Assembly: GCA_964612425.1 (NCBI GenBank)
Contig: CAZTDX010000045.1
Location: forward strand, 1-29,627
DNA length: 29,627 nucleotides
Direction: 5' to 3'
DNA from: CAUJGP01 sp964612425
Lineage (GTDB): Bacteria > Bdellovibrionota > Bdellovibrionia > Bdellovibrionales > Bdellovibrionaceae
Shown: one piece after another, positions 8,106 through 16,939 of the stretch
How positions within the stretch are numbered: the stretch's first letter is position 1
Layout of the letters: every line of letters starts with the position of its first letter
Notes under the pieces: model-generated
The model's database searches: none
Told to the model about the DNA's origin: nothing
What the model saw: the letters and a program-made list of their open reading frames with translations, nothing else
Position numbers and translations under genes: made by a program

Positions 8106-9284
8106 GTGATTCATTTAAGAACGGCATTCACTATAATTAATCGATTAGTTTTAAGAATGATTTGTCTTAAGAAGATCATTCAATTTGTGTTTTTATTTGG
8201 AGCTTGCTCTTCTGTACTAGCGAACAATCAATGTATACTAATTTTTAATAATCAGCAAAGTACACTAAGGTTGTCTTCTTCAAAGACTGATGAGTTTTTC
8301 AATCTAGGTGTAAATTTACAAACTTTGCCTGAAAGAACTCGTAATGAGTTAAAAAAAGGGCCCTCATTCCTTATTTCACCCCAAGCCCCAAAGTTTGAGG
8401 ATTTAATGATTGCAGATTTTAAAAATTATAATATTGAGCCCAATCAGTTATCTGATTTTCATCCGTTTAAGAATATTAGAAGTTTCGAATCTGTACTTAG
8501 ATTGTTTGAATTTATGAGAGGCGATGCTGAATATTATTTCGTTGGTAACGGGTACTATATATCGTATTTAATGGCGAGAGCACTATTTGATGGCACCCCT
8601 CTTCAAAGCAAAATAAAATTTATTGCTTTCTCTCGTCCCTTATCAGAGATGGTTTATAAAAAACCTGAAATTATAAATAATTACTTTAGTGAGTTAGAAG
8701 TTGAAAATGGTCGCCATAAAAAAATTATTGTTATTGACTCTGTTACCTCTGTTGAAAATCCGAACAAGCATTCAATTATTATGACCTCTATTGCTATTAG
8801 AAGATACTTATTAAGTAAGGGATGGTCATATAGAAATGCAATTGATTCTGTTGTCTCAGTGGGCATGCCAGAGGAAGCAGGTTTTCCACAAACTTACCGA
8901 ACTAATGACTTAGAGTCTTACTTTAAAAAATTAAAAGAAATTCATTCATCTAATTTTAATGATGCAATTTTTCCGTATTTTAATCCAAAAATTTCTTGGT
9001 TGCAGTCTCCTTTTATTGACTCTTATGCTGCAAAATTTGGTAATGATTATTATTGGAATGGTAAGTATAACGATTTAGATAATTTAAATAGACCGAGAGG
9101 CTTTAAAGACATTCGTGATCAGTTAATGACTATTTCACCTTCTCAGCTTCACTTTTTTTTGCTAGAAAATGCCAAGAAAGCTAGTATGTATATCGAAATT
9201 ATAAAAGCCGGATTGCAAATTAGACATCAACTAATAGAAGAAATTAATTTAATTGTTTCTCAGCATATTGAAAAAAATAGTTAG
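8106..9284 (+). CDS. Secreted protein of unknown function, PRTase-like core possible
   Basis: The frame opens at a GTG at 8106 preceded by AGGAAAGAG, but an ATG at 8157 (residue 18) gives a better signal peptide: MICLKKIIQFVFLFGAC then cleavage after SSVLA. The mature protein is then about 350 residues, probably periplasmic. Two segments recall a type I phosphoribosyltransferase core: YYFVGNGYYISYLMARAL (a Rossmann-like strand-turn-helix) and KKIIVIDSVTSVEN, placed like the PRPP loop but with only one of the two acidic residues. This is a weak fold guess, not a functional call. It follows the 1112-residue membrane protein by 45 bases, in the same direction, and both are exported, so a joint role in the envelope is likely. 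The gene ends 38 bases before an assembly gap. Confidence 0.8.
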   Translation: MIHLRTAFTIINRLVLRMICLKKIIQFVFLFGACSSVLANNQCILIFNNQQSTLRLSSSKTDEFFNLGVNLQTLPERTRNELKKGPSFLISPQAPKFEDLMIADFKNYNIEPNQLSDFHPFKNIRSFESVLRLFEFMRGDAEYYFVGNGYYISYLMARALFDGTPLQSKIKFIAFSRPLSEMVYKKPEIINNYFSELEVENGRHKKIIVIDSVTSVENPNKHSIIMTSIAIRRYLLSKGWSYRNAIDSVVSVGMPEEAGFPQTYRTNDLESYFKKLKEIHSSNFNDAIFPYFNPKISWLQSPFIDSYAAKFGNDYYWNGKYNDLDNLNRPRGFKDIRDQLMTISPSQLHFFLLENAKKASMYIEIIKAGLQIRHQLIEEINLIVSQHIEKNS

Positions 9285-9322
9285 CTCGTATTTAATTTTT
9301 ACTGTGTTTTATAATTCGTATA

Positions 9323-9422
9323 NNNNNNNNNNNNNNNNNNNNNNNNNNNNNNNNNNNNNNNNNNNNNNNNNNNNNNNNNNNNNNNNNNNNNNNNNNNNNN
9401 NNNNNNNNNNNNNNNNNNNNNN
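9323..9422. other. Assembly gap of 100 N
   Basis: Exactly 100 N, the usual placeholder for a scaffold join of unknown size. Any gene between the secreted protein and the M16 peptidase may be lost here. The 58 bases between the gap and the M16 stop codon are clean sequence without a recognisable gene. Confidence 0.97.
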
Positions 9423-9480
9423 CCAAATTAGATCATCCTCAATCTCAATTTGTAACACTCCGCTAATTAACCGAAGAGGG

Positions 9481-12099
9481 CTAGTTAGCGTGCGGATTAG
9501 GACCAACTGTACATATAACAGGGGGTTGAGAAAAAATTTCTCTAGCCACACGTTGAATATCCTTTGGTGTTATTGACTGATAACGCTTTTCAATTTCAAA
9601 GGCTTCGTTAATATCGATATCATAAAGGGCATCAAACAAAATCAAAGAGTTTACGTGACTTGTTCTTTGCATTTCAATATGGTGCCGCCCCACAATATAT
9701 CGACGAGCTTTATTGAGTTCGGCTTCTGTAATGGGCTCTTGGATTAATTTTTGAAACTCTGTAATAAGCATATCGATTGCTTTTTCAGATTTTTCAGGTG
9801 AGCAACCAATATAGGCGCCAAAATAACCAGTTTCCATTCCTTCCATATGAATGGGACCAACAGAATAGGCTAAAGAGTTTTTATCACGGAGTTCTAAAAA
9901 CAAACGACCACCTTGGCCAGACAGAATGCTATCAATAATATGAAGAATAAAGCGATCAGGATTTTTTAGTGATAAGCCAGGAAAGCCAATGGCAATGTGA
10001 GTTTGCTCTCGATTCAAAACTTGGTGGTGAGTTGTTGGCTCCTTGGGGGGGCGAGCTGTGAAACTTTTATTAAAACGTTCACCCGCGGAAAGCTTGGCAG
10101 CAGTTTCTTGCACGAGATCTTTCCAAAAGGAAAGGTCAATGTTGCCACTGACTGCGACCATGAGATTTTGCGGATTAGCAATTTTATTCCAATAGGATTT
10201 TAGATCTGAACCTTGAACTTGAGCGACGCTATCTTCTGTGCCGAGAAGATTAAATTGATAGGGGTGTCCTTGGAATAAAATTTCTTCAAGCTTTAGCATG
10301 GCTCGCTGCGCACCCTTGTCATTACGGTTTTGAATCTGATGACTCAAAACTGATTTTTCGCGCATCAGAATATTTTCTTGAAAAGAAGGAGTTGATAACA
10401 AATGTCCCCAGAGTTTTCCACATTCCTTTTCAAAGGGCTGTAAAAAATCAGAGTTCAAGCCAATAGAATTTCTTCCAGAAAAAGATCCAATGGCCGCAGC
10501 TCTGGCATCAAAGAATTGATAAATGTCTGCTTCTTGCATTTTTAGCTCAGGCAAATCTCCAATCCAAGTGCGCGAAGTGAGTTCGGCGATGGAGCGACGA
10601 TCACCGGGCTCTGCTCTGAGTCCTCCTAAAAAGGCCGATTTGACCGAGATTAACGGAGTCTCTGAAATTCGTCGGAGTAATAAGGTGGCGCCAGACGGAA
10701 GCTCTATTCGTTCTGTTTGAGGTTTATTTGTGTTGAGAGAAATTTTTTTAATGCCGTTTGATTTTTTTAATGCCGAAGATTTTTTCAAAATCTGATTTAA
10801 GTTGGCCTCCGTTTTAAGAGCCTTTTTAAAGCCATTAAAGGCTGACTGAAAAGACTTTTTTGTGGAGGCGACTTCCTTGGTGAGAGAAATAAACGTCAGA
10901 GTTTCAGGAGCCAACCACTTGCGAGCTACTTTAATGAGATCTTCAGGCTTTAGTTTTTGAATTTGCTCCATATAAACAGCGAAATGATTAGGATCTTTAA
11001 ATAAAAACTCCCATGATCCTAGGGTGCGAGACATTCCATCAACTGTTTCTAAAGAAAAGTACTGCTCACTTTCGATGTTAGTTTTCACTTTAGAGAGTTC
11101 ATCTTGAGTTACAAGAGTAGTACGAAGTTCGCTGAGAGCCAACATGACAGCATTGATCAATTCATCAAACTTTTCTTGTTTAAAGGTCCCGGACACTAAA
11201 AAAAGACCATCATCTTTCGGTGTGTAAACACTGGACCCAATAGAGTTTGCTAAATGTTTTTCAATTCGCAATCGATGCACCAGTCTTGAGCTATCGCCTT
11301 GGCCCAAAATCATCGCCAATGCCTCAAGAGCCGGGATATCTTTGTGACTAGCATTGGGAGTTTTGAAACCTAAATAAAAATAGTGTTCTTGAAATTGGGT
11401 TGATTGAACTTTAACGCGTGGAGATTTTTGTTTTGGCTCGCTCAGACGTTTAACAGATCGAAATTTTTTGCCTTGCGTAGCTTCAAAAACCTTCATCTCC
11501 TTTTGAAGTTCTTTCAGTGAAAGATCACCCGTAACAATAAAAAACATATTTTTAGGATGATAGCGACCATCAAAATAGGATCGTAAAGTGTTAAGAGAAA
11601 CTTTTTTTATAATTTTCTCATATCCAATAACGGGAATTCGGTAGGGGTGCTTTTTAAAAGCCGTTGAAAAAAGAAGTTGGCTTGCCACTCGTCCCGGCGA
11701 ATCTAAGCCACGCTTAATTTCTTCAATAACCACCTCTCTCTCATTGTCTACTTCCGTTGCATCAAAGTTGGGGCACGAAGTCATTTCATTGATAACTTTA
11801 AAAGCAGTCGAGGCTTCGCTTGATGGCATCGTTACATAGTAAACAGTTTGATCAAAAGAGGTGTAAGCATTGAGCTCACCGCCACTCCCTTCTACCGTTT
11901 TTGCAATTTCACCCACTTTAAAACTGGGTGTACCTTTAAAAACCAAGTGTTCAATAAAATGACTGATTCCTTGTTCGGAAGTTTCTTCATCCGCACTTCC
12001 CGTGCGCACCCACATTTGCACCGAAACGACAGGTGATTTATGACTTTCAATAAAAAGTATGTTGAGACCATTTTTAAGTTGTATTTTTTTGTGCTTCAC
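9481..12099 (-). CDS. M16 family zinc metallopeptidase, two-repeat fused form
   Basis: Insulinase-family protease of 872 residues made of two tandem M16 repeats. The first (about 1-420) carries the inverted zinc motif HFIEH (His47, Glu50, His51) and the distal glutamate in EREVVIEEI (Glu126), so it is catalytic. The second (about 460-872) has the same fold pattern, with GTED around the middle and an R-x-Y type helix late, but no HxxEH, so it should be the inactive partner that closes the chamber. No signal peptide is visible, so it is probably cytoplasmic unless the start is misplaced. It starts at GTG with GGGAG 9 bases upstream. Only 15 bases separate its start from the divergent hemW start. 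Substrates are presumably short peptides; the exact target is unknown. Confidence 0.93.
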   Translation of the reverse strand: MKHKKIQLKNGLNILFIESHKSPVVSVQMWVRTGSADEETSEQGISHFIEHLVFKGTPSFKVGEIAKTVEGSGGELNAYTSFDQTVYYVTMPSSEASTAFKVINEMTSCPNFDATEVDNEREVVIEEIKRGLDSPGRVASQLLFSTAFKKHPYRIPVIGYEKIIKKVSLNTLRSYFDGRYHPKNMFFIVTGDLSLKELQKEMKVFEATQGKKFRSVKRLSEPKQKSPRVKVQSTQFQEHYFYLGFKTPNASHKDIPALEALAMILGQGDSSRLVHRLRIEKHLANSIGSSVYTPKDDGLFLVSGTFKQEKFDELINAVMLALSELRTTLVTQDELSKVKTNIESEQYFSLETVDGMSRTLGSWEFLFKDPNHFAVYMEQIQKLKPEDLIKVARKWLAPETLTFISLTKEVASTKKSFQSAFNGFKKALKTEANLNQILKKSSALKKSNGIKKISLNTNKPQTERIELPSGATLLLRRISETPLISVKSAFLGGLRAEPGDRRSIAELTSRTWIGDLPELKMQEADIYQFFDARAAAIGSFSGRNSIGLNSDFLQPFEKECGKLWGHLLSTPSFQENILMREKSVLSHQIQNRNDKGAQRAMLKLEEILFQGHPYQFNLLGTEDSVAQVQGSDLKSYWNKIANPQNLMVAVSGNIDLSFWKDLVQETAAKLSAGERFNKSFTARPPKEPTTHHQVLNREQTHIAIGFPGLSLKNPDRFILHIIDSILSGQGGRLFLELRDKNSLAYSVGPIHMEGMETGYFGAYIGCSPEKSEKAIDMLITEFQKLIQEPITEAELNKARRYIVGRHHIEMQRTSHVNSLILFDALYDIDINEAFEIEKRYQSITPKDIQRVAREIFSQPPVICTVGPNPHAN

Positions 12100-12114
12100 T
12101 TGAGAAGTCTCCCG

Positions 12115-13314
12115 ATGGCATTAGGTATTTATGTTCATATTCCATATTGTATTCAGCGGTGTAGTTATTGTGATTTTGCCACCTATGAGAAATCATCAAT
12201 ACTACCCCCTTTAGAGTATATCGAACTTGTTAAGAAAGAAATACAGGTTTATGGTCCTTTATTGCGAGATCAATTCATTGCAAAAGAAGGCTCCCCTAAA
12301 GTAGACACACTTTATTTCGGGGGAGGGACCCCATCCTTGGTCGAGGCTGAACTTTTAGTAAGCATTATTACATCTCTAAAGAATATGGGATTTTTATTTT
12401 CTGATAACACCGAAATTACCATCGAAATAAACCCTGCGACGATTGATTTAGACAAACTAAAGATTTATCAACAGGCAGGCATAAATAGATTTAGTGTAGG
12501 TGCACAAACTTTTCGAGATAGCCTATTAAAACGCGTAGGGCGTGAGCACAACGCACACGACACTCAAAAAACATTAGAAATTTTAGCCAACCATCAACTC
12601 AACTATACTTTTGATCTATTATTTGCACTTCCTGGACAAACTTTGGAGGATTTGCAGAGGGATTTAGAGTGGGTGAAGCATTTTAATCCTAAGCATCTCT
12701 CTGCTTATTGTTTAACGGTACCTGAGGGGCACCCCCTATCAAAGGCTAAACTCCCTGAGGCCCTGCAGGTTGATATGTTTACTTTAATATTGGATTTTTT
12801 GAAAACAATGGGCCTTGAGCGATATGAGATAAGCAATTTTGCATTGCCTGGCTTTGAGTCAAGACACAATATGATTTATTGGACCGATGAAAACTATTGG
12901 GGGATTGGACTAAGTGCTCACTCCTACATCAAAGATGATGCTTGGGGTAAAAGATTTTGGAATCAGTCAAATATTAAAGAATACACGCGTACAATGAATA
13001 GTCTGCCCAAACAAAGTGCTAAAAGTATTTTAGACCATCGAGAGGTGAGTCATTTCGAATTACTAAAAGAGCATCAAGCCCTAACGGATTATTGTCATAC
13101 TTTTTTAAGAATTAATCGGGGATTGAGCCTTGACGAATTAGAGAGTAAATTCAACTTTTCTAGAAGAGAGCAAGTTCAGGCTATTTGTTCTGATTTAATG
13201 ACCAAGGGGATGCTAGAGGCGTCCATCGATCATCAAAAAAAGCGATGGCGATTGACCTCCCAAGGGATTTTGATCAGTAATCAGGTTTTTGAAGCTTTGA
13301 CGTTTTTAGATTAA
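12115..13314 (+). CDS. hemW: HemW-like radical SAM haem chaperone
   Basis: Radical SAM protein that binds haem and delivers it to haemoproteins; formerly annotated as oxygen-independent coproporphyrinogen oxidase-like. From the ATG at 12115 it has 399 residues. The 4Fe-4S motif CIQRCSYC (Cys12, Cys16, Cys19) is followed by DF, typical of HemW; true HemN has an extra cysteine. Other landmarks are GGGTPS, EINP, GAQTF, DLLFALPGQT, YEISNFA and the HNxxYW haem motif (RHNMIYW). The frame is open further upstream to 12040, but that would overlap the M16 gene antisense; GAGAAG before 12115 and family length support the shorter start. grpE begins 20 bases after the stop, so hemW probably leads the grpE-dnaJ transcript. 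Confidence 0.95.
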   Translation: MALGIYVHIPYCIQRCSYCDFATYEKSSILPPLEYIELVKKEIQVYGPLLRDQFIAKEGSPKVDTLYFGGGTPSLVEAELLVSIITSLKNMGFLFSDNTEITIEINPATIDLDKLKIYQQAGINRFSVGAQTFRDSLLKRVGREHNAHDTQKTLEILANHQLNYTFDLLFALPGQTLEDLQRDLEWVKHFNPKHLSAYCLTVPEGHPLSKAKLPEALQVDMFTLILDFLKTMGLERYEISNFALPGFESRHNMIYWTDENYWGIGLSAHSYIKDDAWGKRFWNQSNIKEYTRTMNSLPKQSAKSILDHREVSHFELLKEHQALTDYCHTFLRINRGLSLDELESKFNFSRREQVQAICSDLMTKGMLEASIDHQKKRWRLTSQGILISNQVFEALTFLD

Positions 13315-13334
13315 GAAAGAAGAGAGGAAATACG

Positions 13335-13919
13335 ATGGAAGAAAATAAGTTTGAAAATGGATCAGACCAAAATTCAATCAATAAAAATCAACAAGAAAAT
13401 CAGTCGGCTTCTGGAGTAGCGCAAGATAGTGCAGAAGCAAATAATTCAACAAATGATCCAACCATCGAGCTTAAGCAACAAATCGAAAAGTGGAAAAACG
13501 ACTATCTTTATTTAAGAGCTGAGTTTGAAACGTATAAACGTAATGCTATCAAAGAAAGATCTGAAATCAGCAAATATGGTTCAGAGCGAATCATCGCAGA
13601 GATATTAAATGTTGCCGATAACTTTGATCGAGCTTTAGGAACAAAGCCCACACCAGAAACTCTAGAGGTTTACGCTCAAGGAGTTAAAATGTCTGCGAGC
13701 GAATTAAAATCAGTTCTTTCACGATTTGGTGTTACAGAAATTAAATGTGAAGGTTTAGCTTTTGACCCTATGGCCCATGAAGCTTTGGGTGCTGAAGAAT
13801 CGAATACTGTTGCCGAAGGTCATATATTAAAAGTTTTCAGATCAGCGTATAAACTGCACGATCGCATTATAAGACCTGCGCAAGTAATTGTTGCTAAGGC
13901 GGCCAGCAACAAACAATAA
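13335..13919 (+). CDS. grpE: Nucleotide exchange factor GrpE
   Basis: Co-chaperone that releases ADP from DnaK. It has 194 residues, the family norm. The first 45 residues are polar and low complexity (Asn/Gln/Ser-rich). A long coiled coil follows (about 47-100, beginning IELKQQIEKWKNDYLYLRAE), then the compact beta domain with the signature FDPMAHEALG ... LHDRIIRPAQVIV. The ribosome site GAGAGGAAATACG precedes the ATG. It lies between hemW and the J-protein gene (57 bases before the latter's GTG). dnaK, often next to grpE, is not in this window. Confidence 0.97.
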   Translation: MEENKFENGSDQNSINKNQQENQSASGVAQDSAEANNSTNDPTIELKQQIEKWKNDYLYLRAEFETYKRNAIKERSEISKYGSERIIAEILNVADNFDRALGTKPTPETLEVYAQGVKMSASELKSVLSRFGVTEIKCEGLAFDPMAHEALGAEESNTVAEGHILKVFRSAYKLHDRIIRPAQVIVAKAASNKQ

Positions 13920-13976
13920 ACAGTAAAAACGAGTTCATTGTTTTGTTAAGAGAATAATCAAAGGAAGGTTTTTCGG

Positions 13977-14978
13977 GTGTCTAAACAAGATTACTATAGT
14001 GTCTTAGGAGTTTCGAGATCGGCCACAGCGGAGGAAATCAAAAAAGCCTACCGTAAGATGGCCATGCAGTATCACCCTGATAAAAATCAAGGAAATAAAA
14101 GCGCTGAAGAAAAGTTTAAGCAAATAACGGAAGCTTACGAAGTCCTATCTGACGATCAAAAGCGAGCTGCCTATGATAAATTCGGTCACTCAATGGGTGG
14201 TGGTAATCCCTTTGGTGGCTCTGGTGGCCCTTTTGGTGGCGGCGCAGGGCCAAGAGGCTATGGTGGAGGTGGTTTTGACTCTGCGGGAGACCCTTTTCAA
14301 GATATTTTTGGTGAAGTTTTTGGAGATTTTTTTGGAAGAGGTCGCGGCCCTGGGAGTGGAGGTTTTTCTTCTCGCACCCGCGTTTCTAAAGGTGCGGACT
14401 TAAGATATACGCTCAATCTATCCTTTGAAGAGGCGGCGCAAGGCTGTGAAAAACCCATTCAATTTGTGCGTGTCAGAAACGAAACGGAAGAACGCGCGAA
14501 CCTTATTGTAACGGTTCCTGCTGGAGTGAAGCAAGGTCAGCGCTTAAAGCTTCGTGGTGAAGGCGATGGTGGCACTAATGGCGGATCTTCGGGAGATTTA
14601 TACGTAATTGTTAATATTCAAGATCATAGTTTGTTTCGACGAGATGGCCATGATTGTGTTTTAGAGTTACCCGTTCCATTCACTATGGCCATTTTGGGTT
14701 CTCAGGTTGAAATCCCTACCCTAACAGGTAAGGCGGCATTAAAAATTCCACCGGGGACAACTTCAGGGCAAATTTTTCGCTTAAAAGGAAAAGGGTTTCC
14801 GAAGGTAGGTGGTTTTGGTGCGGGTGATATGTTAGTCAAGATTATTGTAGACACGCCTAGCGAAATTACATCAGAGCAACGGGAGTTGATCGAAAAACTA
14901 AATGTGTTGATTGGCGAGACACCTATGGTACGATCTTTCAAAGAAAAAATGACCCAATATTTAAGGACAAAAAGGTGA
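13977..14978 (+). CDS. DnaJ-family chaperone without zinc fingers (type II, CbpA-like)
   Basis: J-domain co-chaperone that stimulates DnaK ATPase and hands over unfolded clients. Residues 4-70 are a J domain with the HPD triad (MQYHPDKNQ). Residues 75-135 are a Gly/Phe-rich linker, and 140-333 are the two client-binding C-terminal beta domains (GADLRYTLNLSFEEAAQG, VTVPAGVKQGQRLKLRGEG). The four CxxCxGxG zinc repeats of classical DnaJ are absent; only one cysteine precedes that position. At 333 residues it is shorter than DnaJ (about 376) and close to CbpA. The start is GTG with AAGGAAGG 8 bases upstream. Its location next to grpE suggests it may still serve as the housekeeping J protein. The stop overlaps the next start as GTGA. 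Confidence 0.94.
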   Translation: MSKQDYYSVLGVSRSATAEEIKKAYRKMAMQYHPDKNQGNKSAEEKFKQITEAYEVLSDDQKRAAYDKFGHSMGGGNPFGGSGGPFGGGAGPRGYGGGGFDSAGDPFQDIFGEVFGDFFGRGRGPGSGGFSSRTRVSKGADLRYTLNLSFEEAAQGCEKPIQFVRVRNETEERANLIVTVPAGVKQGQRLKLRGEGDGGTNGGSSGDLYVIVNIQDHSLFRRDGHDCVLELPVPFTMAILGSQVEIPTLTGKAALKIPPGTTSGQIFRLKGKGFPKVGGFGAGDMLVKIIVDTPSEITSEQRELIEKLNVLIGETPMVRSFKEKMTQYLRTKR

Positions 14979-16939
14979 ATTATAAACAGCTTCTGATAAT
15001 AGGTAGTTTTTATTTATTAAATTTAGGTTGTGCTTCTTTACCAGAAGTTGATTCAACACCAGCTAAAGATATTAAGCCAACAAGTTCAGAGGCTAAAAAA
15101 AATTTCAATAATCTGAAAAAGCAAATTAGAACTGGCAAAGCAGAAGACAACACGAAAGTCCTAACAAATGAACGAGCTCGCTTTAAAGGAACAGAGTTCG
15201 AGTCAGAGCTAGAGCATATCCTTGCGCAAGAATATTATAAGTCGGGTCACTTTTCTGACGCGGGATTAGCGTACTTAAGAGCTTCTCGATCAAGCACGCA
15301 AGAGGACACTCGATTTAAGTTTTGTCACGCAGCAGGCAAATCCTTTCAAGCGGGACAGGATTGGGATCGTTTAAAAAAAGGAGTCGACTTTTGTCTTTCG
15401 CATTTTGAAATTAAACCTGAAAATGTTTATTTTCTTAAAATTCAAAAAATTCAAGGTATGGAGATGAGCGGAGCCTCTTTGTTAGATTTGGCAAAAGCAT
15501 ACGTTGATTTAACGGTTCTTCAAACAGGAGAGCAGGAGTCTAAAAGTCGCTCAAAGGCTTTGCAAATAATTGAAACAATGAATCAAAGTCAGTTAGAAGA
15601 AGTTTCTTCAGATGCTGAGTTTGGATTTTTACGAGGACACGCAGCGTTTCGTTTGGGGCAGATTTATGTTACTCAACGAAATAAAGGTGCTGCTAAAAAT
15701 GCATTCAGTAAAGTGGTGCAGCTTTTACCAGAAACTGATTTAGCGGAATTAGCTCAGAAAAAAATAGAACAAATTAATACTGCCGATCAAGTCAACCCAT
15801 CCACATTGGGTGTGGTTCTCCCTCTCTCTGGCAAGCATGGTTCCGTTGGGCAAAAGCTATTGCGTGGCTTGCAAATGGGTTTAGGCCTTGATGGGGAAAG
15901 CTCAAGTTCTATTAAGCTGGCTGTTGTGGATAGTGAAGGGAATCCTGATTTGGCGCGCAAGGGTGTGGAGCGATTAGTACAAGAAGATAATGTAATTGCT
16001 GTAGTTGGAAGTTTATTGAGTAAAACTGCTAATGCAGTTGCTGATCAATCTCAAGTCATGAATGTGCCAAATCTTGCTCTTTCTCAGAAGTCTGGATTAA
16101 CAAAAATTGGTGATAATATTTTTCGCTTTGCAATGACGAGTGAAACTCAAGTTCGATATTTAGTTAAAAAATGCATGAAAGACATGGGAATGCGTCGCTT
16201 TGCTATCGTTTACCCCAATGACAAATTTGGTGTGGAATACGCCAATTTATTTTGGGACGAAGTTCTTGCGAGAGGTGGAGAGATCAGAGCAGCGCAAAGT
16301 TATGAGCCGGAAGAAAACGACTTTTCTGGACTCGCGCAGAGGTTGGTGGGTACGTTCTATAATGAAGATCGTCAAGATGAGCTTAAATGGCTTATAAAGC
16401 AAAAAGCGGATCATCAAAAAAAGGAAAGTACTCGATCGCGCGATGAAGAAATTACTTTAAATCCTGTTATGGATTTTGATGCTATATTTGTTGCTGATGG
16501 TATCAAGGCCTTAGGGCAGATTTCAGCAATGTTAGCGTTTAACGGTGTTAAGGGTACAAAAATTATTGGCTCTAATATATGGAACAACGAAGGAATTATT
16601 AAACGAGTTGCAAACTCAAGTAATCAAATTTTATTTGTAGATGCTGCTTCCGTAGAATCAAAGTCAACCCAAGCACAAGTATTTTTTAAACAATATAAAG
16701 CAATGTTTAATGAAAACCCTGGGGCCTTTGAGCTGCAAGGCTATGAAGCTGGAATGTTACTCAATAAAGTATTGTCACAATCTGTGCAAACGCGTGACCA
16801 ATTTCGCGATCAATTAGCGCAGTTAAATTCTACGCAAGGCGTGGTAGATACAATTGTAAAAAGTGATGAGCGAGAATTTACAAAACCACTCTATTTATAC
16901 GCCATAGAAAACAATCAAATAAAAGTTATTTTGAGATAA
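14975..16939 (+). CDS. LppC/LpoA-like lipoprotein, penicillin-binding protein activator family
   Basis: A 654-residue exported protein. The N-terminus MNYKQLLIIGSFYLLNLGC looks like a lipoprotein signal with Cys19 as the lipidated residue, though the -3 residue (Asn) is not ideal. Residues about 55-270 are helical repeats of TPR type. From about 277 onward there is a type I periplasmic-binding fold (TLGVVLPLSGKHGSVGQ, AVVGSLLSKTANAVADQ, FAIVYPNDKFGVEYANLFWDE), as in LpoA, the outer-membrane activator of PBP1A. Alternatively it may be a ligand receptor of branched-chain amino-acid type. The GTG start overlaps the J-protein stop by 4 bases, so the two are coupled. A role in peptidoglycan synthesis is inferred from the family only. 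Confidence 0.88.
   Translation: MNYKQLLIIGSFYLLNLGCASLPEVDSTPAKDIKPTSSEAKKNFNNLKKQIRTGKAEDNTKVLTNERARFKGTEFESELEHILAQEYYKSGHFSDAGLAYLRASRSSTQEDTRFKFCHAAGKSFQAGQDWDRLKKGVDFCLSHFEIKPENVYFLKIQKIQGMEMSGASLLDLAKAYVDLTVLQTGEQESKSRSKALQIIETMNQSQLEEVSSDAEFGFLRGHAAFRLGQIYVTQRNKGAAKNAFSKVVQLLPETDLAELAQKKIEQINTADQVNPSTLGVVLPLSGKHGSVGQKLLRGLQMGLGLDGESSSSIKLAVVDSEGNPDLARKGVERLVQEDNVIAVVGSLLSKTANAVADQSQVMNVPNLALSQKSGLTKIGDNIFRFAMTSETQVRYLVKKCMKDMGMRRFAIVYPNDKFGVEYANLFWDEVLARGGEIRAAQSYEPEENDFSGLAQRLVGTFYNEDRQDELKWLIKQKADHQKKESTRSRDEEITLNPVMDFDAIFVADGIKALGQISAMLAFNGVKGTKIIGSNIWNNEGIIKRVANSSNQILFVDAASVESKSTQAQVFFKQYKAMFNENPGAFELQGYEAGMLLNKVLSQSVQTRDQFRDQLAQLNSTQGVVDTIVKSDEREFTKPLYLYAIENNQIKVILR

Noticed and set aside
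9423..9480. Open frame on the minus strand running from the M16 gene end into the gap (contains VLQIEIEDDLIW)
   Set aside because: Only about 20 codons are visible before the N run, with no convincing ribosome site. It could be the start of a lost gene but cannot be supported.
10523..10720. Plus-strand open frames inside the M16 gene
   Set aside because: Shadows of the minus-strand coding sequence; no ribosome sites and low-complexity, non-protein-like translations.
12040..12114. Upstream extension of hemW by 25 residues
   Set aside because: It would be antisense to the M16 gene start, adds residues not typical of HemW, and the ATG at 12115 has a ribosome site and the expected MALGIYVHIPYC beginning.
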